This document shows positions 43,912 through 51,634 of a stretch of DNA of 64,000 nucleotides, one piece after another. Made by a program: the position numbers and the translations under genes. Under the pieces are notes generated by a model. The model did no database searches. It was given only the letters and a program-made list of their open reading frames with translations, and was not told the DNA's origin. Numbering within the stretch: the first letter of the stretch is position 1; the number at the start of each line of letters is the position of its first letter. The DNA comes from H2-BAC3 sp045863035 (GTDB taxonomy: Bacteria > Bacteroidota > Ignavibacteria > Ignavibacteriales > Ignavibacteriaceae): positions 62,001-126,000 of the forward strand of contig BTUV01000001.1 in NCBI GenBank assembly GCA_045863035.1, in the 5' to 3' direction.

Positions 43912-44181
43912 ATGGAAAACATCGACGCTTTTATTGATAAATTCAGAAAAAGATTCAAGTTCTTTTATAACTCAAATATCTTTTTCAGGGATATTCATTA
44001 CACTCTGGTGCACGATACCCAGCCCAAAGGGCAGAATTTGTTCCTGTCCGACACAGAAGAGAAAGCAAAAGAATTAGTTGCTAATATGATTGGAGCAGGG
44101 GTTCTTAGCCCCATTTCAGATCATGCTTACAGAGTTATTGATACAAAATATCAGCCAAAACAGGAAACAGTAGCAGTTTAA
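43912..44181 (+). CDS. Small soluble protein of unknown function, upstream of Fe-S carrier
   Basis: An 89-aa protein I do not recognise. It is basic and aromatic at the N-terminus (about 9-30: KFRKRFKFFYNSNIFFRD), then NLFLSDTEEKAKELVANMIGAG (about 42-63), and a short C-terminal tail. No signal peptide, membrane segment or cysteine. Starting with MENIDAFI, it is 16 bases upstream of the A-type Fe-S carrier, and they may be co-transcribed. No homologous domain comes to mind. The reading frame has no alternative strong start, and the coding strand and spacing argue that it is real. Confidence 0.6.
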   Translation: MENIDAFIDKFRKRFKFFYNSNIFFRDIHYTLVHDTQPKGQNLFLSDTEEKAKELVANMIGAGVLSPISDHAYRVIDTKYQPKQETVAV

Positions 44182-44197
44182 GTAAACAGGATAATAC

Positions 44198-44548
44198 ATG
44201 GAAATAACACAACTCGAAAAAGAGATAAACATCACCCCGAAAGCTATAAGTCAGATAAAGAAAACAATGACGGAAAGCAACATCCCTGTGAATTATGGTC
44301 TAAGAGTAGGCGTAAAAGGCGGCGGCTGTAGTGGTCTTTCCTACACACTGGGTTTTGACGAAAAACCCAAGGATGGAGACACTATAATAGAAGAAGATGG
44401 TGTCAAGTTGTTTATTGACGGAAAGAGTCTTTTTTACATTTCCGGTTTAACTCTTGATTTTTCAGACGGATTGAACGGGAGGGGGTTTGTATTCGATAAC
44501 CCAAATGCATCCAAAACCTGTGGCTGCGGCAGCTCGTTCGGAGTCTGA
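44198..44548 (+). CDS. A-type iron-sulfur cluster carrier (IscA/ErpA/SufA family)
   Basis: A 116-aa HesB-like protein that holds and delivers Fe-S clusters. It has the three conserved cysteines: Cys44 in GGGCSGLSY and Cys108 and Cys110 in CGCGSSF. The family cannot be resolved further. It could serve the many cluster proteins in the neighbourhood (complex I, lipA, purF), but the only direct context is the downstream superoxide dismutase two bases later. Confidence 0.93.
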   Translation: MEITQLEKEINITPKAISQIKKTMTESNIPVNYGLRVGVKGGGCSGLSYTLGFDEKPKDGDTIIEEDGVKLFIDGKSLFYISGLTLDFSDGLNGRGFVFDNPNASKTCGCGSSFGV

Positions 44549-44550
44549 GT

Positions 44551-45261
44551 GTGAGAAGACGTCATTTTATCTCTGCATTTTCATTATTCGGTGCAGGATT
44601 AACTTTAGGTATGAATAAATTAGAACTTTTATCAAACAGTAACGGAAGGACTTCTTTTATGGCAAATTACGAATTACCGGCTCTCCCCTACGCACATGAT
44701 GCGTTAGAGCCATTCATTGACAAGACGACTATGGAAATCCATCATGGACGTCATCATAACGCCTATGTAACAAATCTAAATAAGGCCTTGGAAGGTAACG
44801 AACTTCTCGGTACACCTCTTGAAGGGCTTATGAAGGGAATTTCAAAACTTTCGGCAGCGGTGCGTAACAATGGTGGCGGACACTATAATCACTCACTCTT
44901 TTGGCAGGTGATGAAACCAGGTGGCTCAGCGCCAAGTGGAAAACTGTTAGAAGCAATTAATGCTGCATTTACATCGGTTGATGAGTTCAAGAAACTTTTT
45001 GCCAATGCAGCAATGACAAGATTTGGTTCTGGTTGGGCATGGCTTTCAGTCTCTGACGGAAAATTAATTGTTTCCAGCACCCCAAATCAGGACAATCCCC
45101 TTATGGATGTTGCCGAAGTTAAAGGCACACCAATCCTTGGACTGGATGTATGGGAGCATGCTTATTACCTGAAGTATCAGAATAAACGGAATGAATATAT
45201 CGATGGCTGGTGGAATGTTGTGAACTGGAATGAAGTAGCTGCACGTTTTGATAAAGCGTAA
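44551..45261 (+). CDS. Fe/Mn superoxide dismutase with a Tat-like N-terminal extension
   Basis: Dismutates superoxide. The catalytic domain starts at MANYELPALPY (residue 37), where cytoplasmic enzymes begin, with metal ligands His64 (EIHHGRHH), the HYNHSLFW His, and the Asp and His of DVWEHAYY. Upstream, a GTG at 44551 adds 36 residues: RRRHF, then a hydrophobic stretch ISAFSLFGAGLTLG, resembling a twin-arginine export signal. Both starts have a fair ribosome-binding site (GGAG 7 bases before GTG, GGAAGGA 8 bases before the ATG at 44659). The product may be exported, cytoplasmic, or both. It ends before the shared bidirectional terminator. Confidence 0.9.
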   Translation: MRRRHFISAFSLFGAGLTLGMNKLELLSNSNGRTSFMANYELPALPYAHDALEPFIDKTTMEIHHGRHHNAYVTNLNKALEGNELLGTPLEGLMKGISKLSAAVRNNGGGHYNHSLFWQVMKPGGSAPSGKLLEAINAAFTSVDEFKKLFANAAMTRFGSGWAWLSVSDGKLIVSSTPNQDNPLMDVAEVKGTPILGLDVWEHAYYLKYQNKRNEYIDGWWNVVNWNEVAARFDKA

Positions 45262-45282
45262 GCACAACACCGATTAAAAGTG

Positions 45283-45312
45283 AAAAGGCCTCAGAAATTC
45301 TGAGGCCTTTTT
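45283..45312. terminator. Bidirectional terminator between sod and atpC
   Basis: A 12-bp perfect stem AAAAGGCCTCAG with CTGAGGCCTTTT around an AAATT loop. It is flanked by A and T runs on both sides and lies between two converging units. Confidence 0.9.
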
Positions 45313-45315
45313 GTT

Positions 45316-45723
45316 TTATAACCCTTTGGCTATTCGTAACCGGTTAAGAGCGCGGTTTAATGCAGCTTCTGCCCTGGGGACGTCCACTTCGCCATTACCT
45401 TTATTTGATAATCTTTCCTGAGCTCTTTTGGCTGAGTTTTCAGCACGGAGAAGGTTTATTTCATCAGCCCGCTCCAATGAGTCAGCTAGTAAAAGCACCT
45501 TATTGTGTAAAACTTCTACTGTACCGCCAGAAGTTGCAAATAATATCTGATTACTATTTACCTCAGTAATTTTAATACTGCCTACTTCAAAAGTACTCAT
45601 CAGCGGTGCGTGATTTTTCAAAACCTGAAACGAACCACCTGTACCGGGAATGGTGATGGATATAACCTCACCATGGTAAACCGGCTTAGAAGGAGTAATA
45701 ATTTCTAGGTCAAGATTTTTCAT
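45316..45723 (-). CDS. atpC: ATP synthase F1 epsilon subunit
   Basis: A 135-aa rotor subunit. The N-terminal beta-sandwich includes IPGTGGSFQVLKNHAPLMSTFEVGSI (about 26-51) and FATSGGTVEVLHNKVLLLAD (about 62-81), and the C-terminal half forms two helices (about 85-133), the autoinhibitory hairpin of bacterial epsilon. It is one base downstream of atpD; no other atp genes are nearby, as in Bacteroidota and Chlorobi, where atpDC is often separate. Confidence 0.93.
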   Translation of the reverse strand: MKNLDLEIITPSKPVYHGEVISITIPGTGGSFQVLKNHAPLMSTFEVGSIKITEVNSNQILFATSGGTVEVLHNKVLLLADSLERADEINLLRAENSAKRAQERLSNKGNGEVDVPRAEAALNRALNRLRIAKGL

Positions 45724-45724
45724 T

Positions 45725-47137
45725 TTAGACAGCCGCCATCATCTTTTTAGCTTTTTCTTCTGCTTCATCTAAAGTACCGACATACATAAATGCTTGTTCA
45801 GGCCACTCATCACATGCACCCTCAAGGATGGATTTGAAGCCAGAAATGGTATCAGCGAGTTTTACGTACCTTCCCTGGTACCCGGTAAACTGCTCTGCAA
45901 CACTAAATGGCTGACTGAAGAATCTTTGTATCTTTCTTGCTCTGTTAACCGTCAGTTTGTCATCATCAGATAACTCATCCATACCGAGAATTGAGATAAT
46001 ATCCTGCAAATCTTTGTATGACTGAAGAACCTCTTTGGTTCTCTTAGCTACAGAATAATGTTCAATGCCAATAATGCCGGGTTCAAGTATTCTGGAAGTT
46101 GAATCAAGAGGATCAACTGCCGGATAAATACCAAGCTCAGTAATCGCACGGCTTAATACTGTCGTAGCATCAAGGTGGGAGAATGCAGTTGCAGGAGCCG
46201 GATCGGTAAGGTCATCCGCAGGAACATAAATTGCCTGAACTGAGGTAATTGAACCACGATCAGTTGAGGTAATTCTTTCCTGAAGCGCACCCATTTCGGT
46301 CGCCAAAGTTGGCTGGTATCCTACTGCTGAAGGCATTCTTCCGAGCAGCGCACTCACTTCTGAACCTGCCTGCGTAAAACGGAAAATGTTGTCAATGAAG
46401 AGAAGTACGTCTTTGCCTTCTTCATCTCTGAAATATTCAGCTATTGTCAAACCGGTAAGCGCCACACGAAGTCTTGCTCCGGGAGGTTCATTCATCTGTC
46501 CAAACACCAGTGCTGTTTTGTTAATAACACCGGACTCGGTCATTTCCAGGTAAAGGTCATTACCCTCTCTGGTTCTTTCACCAACGCCGGCAAAAACTGA
46601 ATATCCGCCGTGATGCTGTGCAATATTGTTGATAAGCTCGAGGATAACTACAGTCTTTCCTACACCGGCACCACCAAAGAGACCGGTTTTACCACCCTTA
46701 GAGTAGGGCTCAAGGAGGTCAATTACCTTAATACCGGTTTCAAACATTTCGGTTTTAGTTGAAAGACTTGCAAAATCAGGAGCGGGTCTGTGAATCGGAT
46801 ATCTTTTGCCCGAAGTTATAGGTTCTTTGCCGTCAATCGTATTACCGACTACGTTTATGAGTCTTCCGAGAGTCTGGGGACCCACCGGAACGGTTATCGG
46901 CTCCTCAGTATCAAATGCATCCATTCCGCGAACCAGTCCATCGGTTGAGTCCATTGCGACGGTTCTGACCCGGTCTTCACCGAGGTGCTGCTGTACTTCT
47001 ACAATCAGCTCTTCCTTTTCACCATCTGCATTGGTTCTTGGGATTTTAATAGCATTATAAATCTTTGGGAGGTGATTATTCTCAAAGTGAATATCAACAA
47101 CAGGTCCGATAACCTGGATAATTTGTCCTTTTTGCAA
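45725..47137 (-). CDS. atpD: ATP synthase F1 beta subunit
   Basis: Catalytic subunit of the F1 rotary ATPase. The 470-aa protein has the P-loop GGAGVGKTV (about 154-162), GERTREGNDLYLEM, the Walker B LLFIDNIFRFTQAGSEVS, the catalytic-loop sequence LLGRMPSAVGYQPTLATEMG and DELSDDDKLTV near the C-terminus. The start codon is TTG at 47137, preceded by AGGAG ten bases away; no in-frame ATG lies closer. The promoter at 47171-47201 fits this start. Confidence 0.97.
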   Translation of the reverse strand: MQKGQIIQVIGPVVDIHFENNHLPKIYNAIKIPRTNADGEKEELIVEVQQHLGEDRVRTVAMDSTDGLVRGMDAFDTEEPITVPVGPQTLGRLINVVGNTIDGKEPITSGKRYPIHRPAPDFASLSTKTEMFETGIKVIDLLEPYSKGGKTGLFGGAGVGKTVVILELINNIAQHHGGYSVFAGVGERTREGNDLYLEMTESGVINKTALVFGQMNEPPGARLRVALTGLTIAEYFRDEEGKDVLLFIDNIFRFTQAGSEVSALLGRMPSAVGYQPTLATEMGALQERITSTDRGSITSVQAIYVPADDLTDPAPATAFSHLDATTVLSRAITELGIYPAVDPLDSTSRILEPGIIGIEHYSVAKRTKEVLQSYKDLQDIISILGMDELSDDDKLTVNRARKIQRFFSQPFSVAEQFTGYQGRYVKLADTISGFKSILEGACDEWPEQAFMYVGTLDEAEEKAKKMMAAV

Positions 47138-47170
47138 GATGCAGTTACTCCTGAATTTTAAAACAGTTTA

Positions 47171-47201
47171 GAAATTTACTGAATTTTTTGCTCATTTCAA
47201 A
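47171..47201 (-). promoter_or_regulatory. Promoter of atpDC
   Basis: On the minus strand TTTG (47198-47201), 19 bases, then TAAATTTC (47171-47178), 7 of 8 matches to TAnnTTTG. This 95-base spacer also holds the end of the T9SS island; no terminator for it is visible. Confidence 0.5.
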
Positions 47202-47232
47202 TGAACACATTTTTTTGACAACCCGATAAGGT

Positions 47233-49545
47233 TTATTTCAAATAGACCATTTTCTTAACCGCCAACTGATTTTCACCTGTTAACCTGTACAGATAGACCC
47301 CTGAAGCAAGGTCAAGCCCATGATTGGCCGGGTTAAAATCAATGGCTACAACACCCGGCTCGACATCCCCGGCAAAGAGAAGCGCCAATTCCCTTCCGAG
47401 TATATCGGTAAGCGAAACCCGGATATTCTGTCGCTTATTGACCGTCAGTTTAATGGTGGTCATTGGATTAAATGGATTAGGGTAATTCTGATATAATTCA
47501 AATCCTGAAAATGTGCCTTCCGAATACTCATTAATATCAGTCGGAATTATAAATACCCCTGTTCCGCCTTCGTCATTGTATCTTTTTTTGAATTCCTGCA
47601 TATACTGGTTCGCGATCAGGAGGTCCTTTATAATGAGTGTGTTTTCATCATTATTAGTTTCAGCATTGGTTGACCAGTTATGGGAACCTGTGAGAACTGT
47701 TGGAAAACTCTCTGAATGAGACGGATCAACCAAGGCATATTTGTGATGTAGTGTTCCGGTTGAGGCATTATCAAAAACCTCTGAAAAACTTTGGAGGTAA
47801 GTAAACTGCGAACTTGCATCACCAGTCTGATCAATAATTCCTCTAAGATTCACACCGATATCATGTCTGTTTCGCAGAGTAGTTGCTATTTCTCCCCGCG
47901 TAAAGGAGTACAGAGCATAGAACACATTAAAATTTGCGGTGTTAATGGTGTTCATAATTTTACCGGTAGTTTGGTCAGATGGACTGAAATATAACTGAAC
48001 ATCCCTGCCGCCAACAGTAAAGGCATGAGGAGTATTATCCAGTTTTTGAGAACCGAACCGGGCATTTGCCGCATTTGGTTCATCATTATTGCTCCCCCAC
48101 ATCTCTTCAAACTCAATTTGATAGGCCTGAGCAAGTGAAGGGTCATTGATTTCAATAACGTTGTTTTTCCAATTTTGTTCAGTGGTAGTAAGGTTGTACG
48201 ATCCTGTCCAAATCCAATCGTTTGACGATAATGTATCCCGTGCATCAAATATCAGGAATTTATTATGCATGATACCGCTGGTTGACTGTCGCTTACTCAT
48301 TTTAATTCCTGCATTCAGCAGTGTTGTCATCCCCGGCTGATTAGTTCTGCTATCATAAACAACTCTGATTTTCACACCTCTGTTCTTTGCAGTCAGGAGC
48401 GCGGCAATTGCATCGTTCAGTCCGGTAAAACTATAAACCGCCATATCGATTGAATAATTAGCCCTGTTAATTCTTTCAACTAATTTTTGCTGAAAATTAA
48501 CATTCCCCTGTGCTGCATTACCTGGAAGTGCAACGGTAGTATCAACAGGATAATTAAAATATACAGAAATCTTGCCTGACTCAGGATCATCTGAAGCAGT
48601 AATTACAGTCTGAATACCTGATATACTGGTCCCGGCAGAATTAACAGATATTGCTTTGAAATAATATCTGGTTCCGGAAAGCAGTCCGCTAATCTGGACA
48701 GTGTGTACGGTAGTATCACCCGGGACAAGAAGCGTATCAAGTTCAAGATTTTCTGTCAGACCATAGGCAACTCTTGAATCTCCGTTACGAACTGTGTTAA
48801 AATAAACCTTAAATGAAGAAGTTGTAATATCAGATGCTAAAACCGGAGTAAGTATCTGAGGCGCGCCATCATAGAGAAAGTCAGCTATAAAACGCGGCAT
48901 GATTTGATAACCGCTATTGAAAGGCGCAGCAAATTTATACTGAGCAAGAATACCAACTATATCAACCGCTCCTGATGGAATAGCAGTACCAATAACAGAA
49001 GTTACATTATTATCAATTCGTACAGAAATCGAGCCGGTACCATCGGTGATATTGTAATTTGTTCCGGATGAAAAATTACCGCTCCCTGAAATAGTGCAAT
49101 TATCTATACGAATAAGTTTGCTTTCGTGTTCCTCATAACCATTCCATTGCTGAGCAAGAACCTGTGCTATGGTCAAAATTTCGGGTTCAGGAACTATGCC
49201 TGATGCTATTTTAACCACAGATGAACCGGAAGCCGCAAGATCAAACTGAGTAAGTCCGTTAAAGTGTGTAACAGATGAATAAACTTCAACGGTATCACCC
49301 GGCACCAGCGGTCCTGCGAATGTAGAGCCATAAACGCTTATCGCACCTGTTTCATCCTGTATTGCACCAGGTCCGGATGTTCCAAAATGATTAGAAGCAG
49401 TTACAACTCCGCGTACCTTAAAGTATTGTCCCATTGTTGTCGGGATGCCGGAGCCGTCGTTAACACGCAGATTTACAATTGGTGTAATATCCTGGGCACT
49501 CAAAAACCCGGACAGCAGAATGATTAAAATTAAAATATTTTTCAT
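47233..49545 (-). CDS. Secreted phospholipase-D-family protein with T9SS sorting domain
   Basis: A 770-aa exported protein. Signal peptide 1-17. Two OB-fold-like modules (about 20-115, KVRGVVTASN..., and 125-225, SIDIVG-like ...GAVDIVGILA) and a fibronectin III-like domain (about 235-320) precede two PLD catalytic halves. First HKD is His427, Lys429 and Asp434 (MHNKFLIFD) with TGSYNLT; second is His600, Lys602 and Asp607 (LHHKYALVD) with TGSHNWS. Both are intact, so hydrolysis of a phosphodiester bond (nucleic acid or lipid) is possible. The last 80 residues are a type A T9SS domain (YQNYPNPFNPMTT to MVYLK). Last gene of the island, sharing one base with the NHL gene. Confidence 0.86.
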   Translation of the reverse strand: MKNILILIILLSGFLSAQDITPIVNLRVNDGSGIPTTMGQYFKVRGVVTASNHFGTSGPGAIQDETGAISVYGSTFAGPLVPGDTVEVYSSVTHFNGLTQFDLAASGSSVVKIASGIVPEPEILTIAQVLAQQWNGYEEHESKLIRIDNCTISGSGNFSSGTNYNITDGTGSISVRIDNNVTSVIGTAIPSGAVDIVGILAQYKFAAPFNSGYQIMPRFIADFLYDGAPQILTPVLASDITTSSFKVYFNTVRNGDSRVAYGLTENLELDTLLVPGDTTVHTVQISGLLSGTRYYFKAISVNSAGTSISGIQTVITASDDPESGKISVYFNYPVDTTVALPGNAAQGNVNFQQKLVERINRANYSIDMAVYSFTGLNDAIAALLTAKNRGVKIRVVYDSRTNQPGMTTLLNAGIKMSKRQSTSGIMHNKFLIFDARDTLSSNDWIWTGSYNLTTTEQNWKNNVIEINDPSLAQAYQIEFEEMWGSNNDEPNAANARFGSQKLDNTPHAFTVGGRDVQLYFSPSDQTTGKIMNTINTANFNVFYALYSFTRGEIATTLRNRHDIGVNLRGIIDQTGDASSQFTYLQSFSEVFDNASTGTLHHKYALVDPSHSESFPTVLTGSHNWSTNAETNNDENTLIIKDLLIANQYMQEFKKRYNDEGGTGVFIIPTDINEYSEGTFSGFELYQNYPNPFNPMTTIKLTVNKRQNIRVSLTDILGRELALLFAGDVEPGVVAIDFNPANHGLDLASGVYLYRLTGENQLAVKKMVYLK

Positions 49546-50633
49546 TATATATTCGTTGATAAAATAAAGCGAAGAATCCGGTTATTTTTTGTATCGGCTA
49601 CATACAGTGTTCTGTCATAGAATGCAATTCCCATTGGAGCATTGAACATGGCAGAACCCCCGAATGACTGCGCCTCATCTCCCTGCGGATTAAATACAAA
49701 AATGCTATCCTTCTGTGCATCAACAATAAACATATTGCCGGAATTGTCAACTGTAATATCTTCCGGTAGTCCGAATCTGCCTACACGCATAATATCAGCA
49801 TTCCCCGGCTGAAGTTTACTCACATATCCGGAAAATTCAGCAGTTTCAACGAAAGTAAACCACTGTGTTTTAAATGAATTTTCACCCGCGAGCGTTACGA
49901 GAAGGTCCTGATTGCGTCTGTTAAAAGTAGCAATCGATGATAAGCCATTAGCGCTGAGCAAACCTGTACCAAGCGGCTCAATTAACGGAACTCTTCCGAT
50001 AAGAGTATCCTTTTTAACTCCGCCAATCATTCGTCTTTCAAAAAACAATATGGAATTGTCCGGAAGCTTAAAGATATTATTATTGATGGGACCCTTTCGT
50101 GTGACAAAAATTCTATTGTCATACATCACTGCCACACCGGTATATTTAAGCGCAGTATTAAAATCATCAGACACACCTACTCTTGGCAGTAGTCTGTTTA
50201 CAGGTGCTGAAGCGATATTATGATTAGCCGAAAAAAGATCTATCTTATAAACTGCGTCATACGTCTGCGAAACACCGGTCGAAAGCACTGTATCAAACTG
50301 ACCGCATACAATAAGATTAAACTCGTAATCCTGAGCGATGGCAACCGGACGCTTAATGGGAAGAACACCTGTGATTGTGCCGTCAAGACGCATCATAACT
50401 ATGCGGTCATTATCCGTATCAGCTACATAAATAAACGGCTCTCTGCCGACAAGTATATCCTGCGGATTGTTAAAACCACCCCAGACAGGATTAAGCTGTA
50501 TATATGTTGTATCGCCCGGAGGTGTTGTATCTCTCACCGCGCTTCCGAATTCAGTCAGGTCTAATTTATCACTGCATCCATTCAGGATAAAGAGAATCCC
50601 TGCAAAAAGACCGGCTATTAAAACTTTTTTCAT
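49545..50633 (-). CDS. NHL-repeat lipoprotein
   Basis: A 362-aa lipoprotein. The lipobox ILNGC ends at Cys20, then repeated NHL-type motifs form a beta-propeller: for example FNNPQDILVGREPFIYVADTDNDRIVMM (about 54-81), GLPEDITVDNSGNMFIVDAQKDSIFVF (about 286-312) and FNAPMGIAFYDRTLYVADTKNNRILRF (about 330-356). NHL propellers bind proteins, sugars or RNA; no active site is visible. It overlaps porV by 4 bases (ATGA) and the PLD gene by one base. Its likely place is the outer membrane or periplasm, near the TonB receptor. Confidence 0.82.
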   Translation of the reverse strand: MKKVLIAGLFAGILFILNGCSDKLDLTEFGSAVRDTTPPGDTTYIQLNPVWGGFNNPQDILVGREPFIYVADTDNDRIVMMRLDGTITGVLPIKRPVAIAQDYEFNLIVCGQFDTVLSTGVSQTYDAVYKIDLFSANHNIASAPVNRLLPRVGVSDDFNTALKYTGVAVMYDNRIFVTRKGPINNNIFKLPDNSILFFERRMIGGVKKDTLIGRVPLIEPLGTGLLSANGLSSIATFNRRNQDLLVTLAGENSFKTQWFTFVETAEFSGYVSKLQPGNADIMRVGRFGLPEDITVDNSGNMFIVDAQKDSIFVFNPQGDEAQSFGGSAMFNAPMGIAFYDRTLYVADTKNNRILRFILSTNI

Positions 50634-51634
50634 AAGATACCAATACTTACTGAAATTCTGTGTGAAGATCCAAGACGTTCAAAACCGGCATAGGCATAAT
50701 CGAAGGTAAGTAAAGAAAAACCTGCATTATATTTTATACCTGCTCCAAAAGTAAAATCCTGTTCAATGACGTTGAATTTGTATCCCCCTCTAAGTGCAAG
50801 AGAAAGACCCTGAAAGGAATTAAATACATACTCCGTACCAAATGAAAGGTTTTCACTATTGTCATTAGGATGATTTAACTGAAAACTGGTGGTAACCATC
50901 TGATGTTCATCCTGATATGGTTCGAAAGCAATACCAAATCTAAACATAGTCGGCGGTGAAAAGCTCTGCCAATCGGATTTTTTTCTCTTGCCAACAAGTG
51001 TTATTTCACCGTCAGGCGCTAACTGGTTACCAAAGTTTGTTACTGAAACTGCGAATCTTGATGTGCCAAGTCCGGTCCAGTAAAAAGTTCCGAGGTCAAT
51101 GAGCACCCCTCTCATTTTAAGTTTATCAAGCGTTTCTTCCATGTAACGAATGGTTGCGCCGAAACTGAATTGGTCGGTCATTTTCTTTGCATACGTAACA
51201 CCGATAGCAATATCTGAAAAAGCGAAAAATTCACCTGTCCCGAACGGTGCGAATTCCGTTGTGACTTTCATTTTGTCCATGGTTACCGATGTAAAAGAAA
51301 GCCCGACTGCATCGCTCGGAGTAAGATGCCAAACTGCACCGAGGAAATCATGATTTATGTCAACAACCCACTGATTATGCGAGAACATCACTTCATTTGT
51401 ATTGAACTGAGTAATTCCTGCGGGGTTCCAATAAAGCGAAGATGCATCATCAGAAATTGCCACAAACGCATCTCCTAAAGATGACGCACGGCTTCCGATT
51501 CCGAGTTTAAGGAATTGCGCTGTTGATATACCGCTTCTCTGCCCTCCCAGATTCGGGAACAACTGAGCATTGACTGTGCCGGTCAGAAAAATGACCAGCA
51601 GGAGTATTATTTTTTTAAAATCTGACTGTAACAC
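50630..51634 (-). CDS. PorV/PorQ-family outer-membrane protein
   Basis: A 334-aa outer-membrane beta-barrel protein of the UPF0164/PorV group. Signal peptide about 1-23 (ends VNAQ). The typical start is GISTAQFLKLGIGSRASSLGDAFVAISDDASSLYWNPAGI, and the rest alternates beta-strands such as AIGVTYAKKMTDQFSFGATIRY. PorV (LptO) works with the type IX translocon, helping release and attach sorted proteins; a PorQ-like or other role is also possible, so no gene symbol is given. The start is GTG at 51634, overlapping the TonB receptor by 20 bases. Confidence 0.85.
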   Translation of the reverse strand: MLQSDFKKIILLLVIFLTGTVNAQLFPNLGGQRSGISTAQFLKLGIGSRASSLGDAFVAISDDASSLYWNPAGITQFNTNEVMFSHNQWVVDINHDFLGAVWHLTPSDAVGLSFTSVTMDKMKVTTEFAPFGTGEFFAFSDIAIGVTYAKKMTDQFSFGATIRYMEETLDKLKMRGVLIDLGTFYWTGLGTSRFAVSVTNFGNQLAPDGEITLVGKRKKSDWQSFSPPTMFRFGIAFEPYQDEHQMVTTSFQLNHPNDNSENLSFGTEYVFNSFQGLSLALRGGYKFNVIEQDFTFGAGIKYNAGFSLLTFDYAYAGFERLGSSHRISVSIGIL

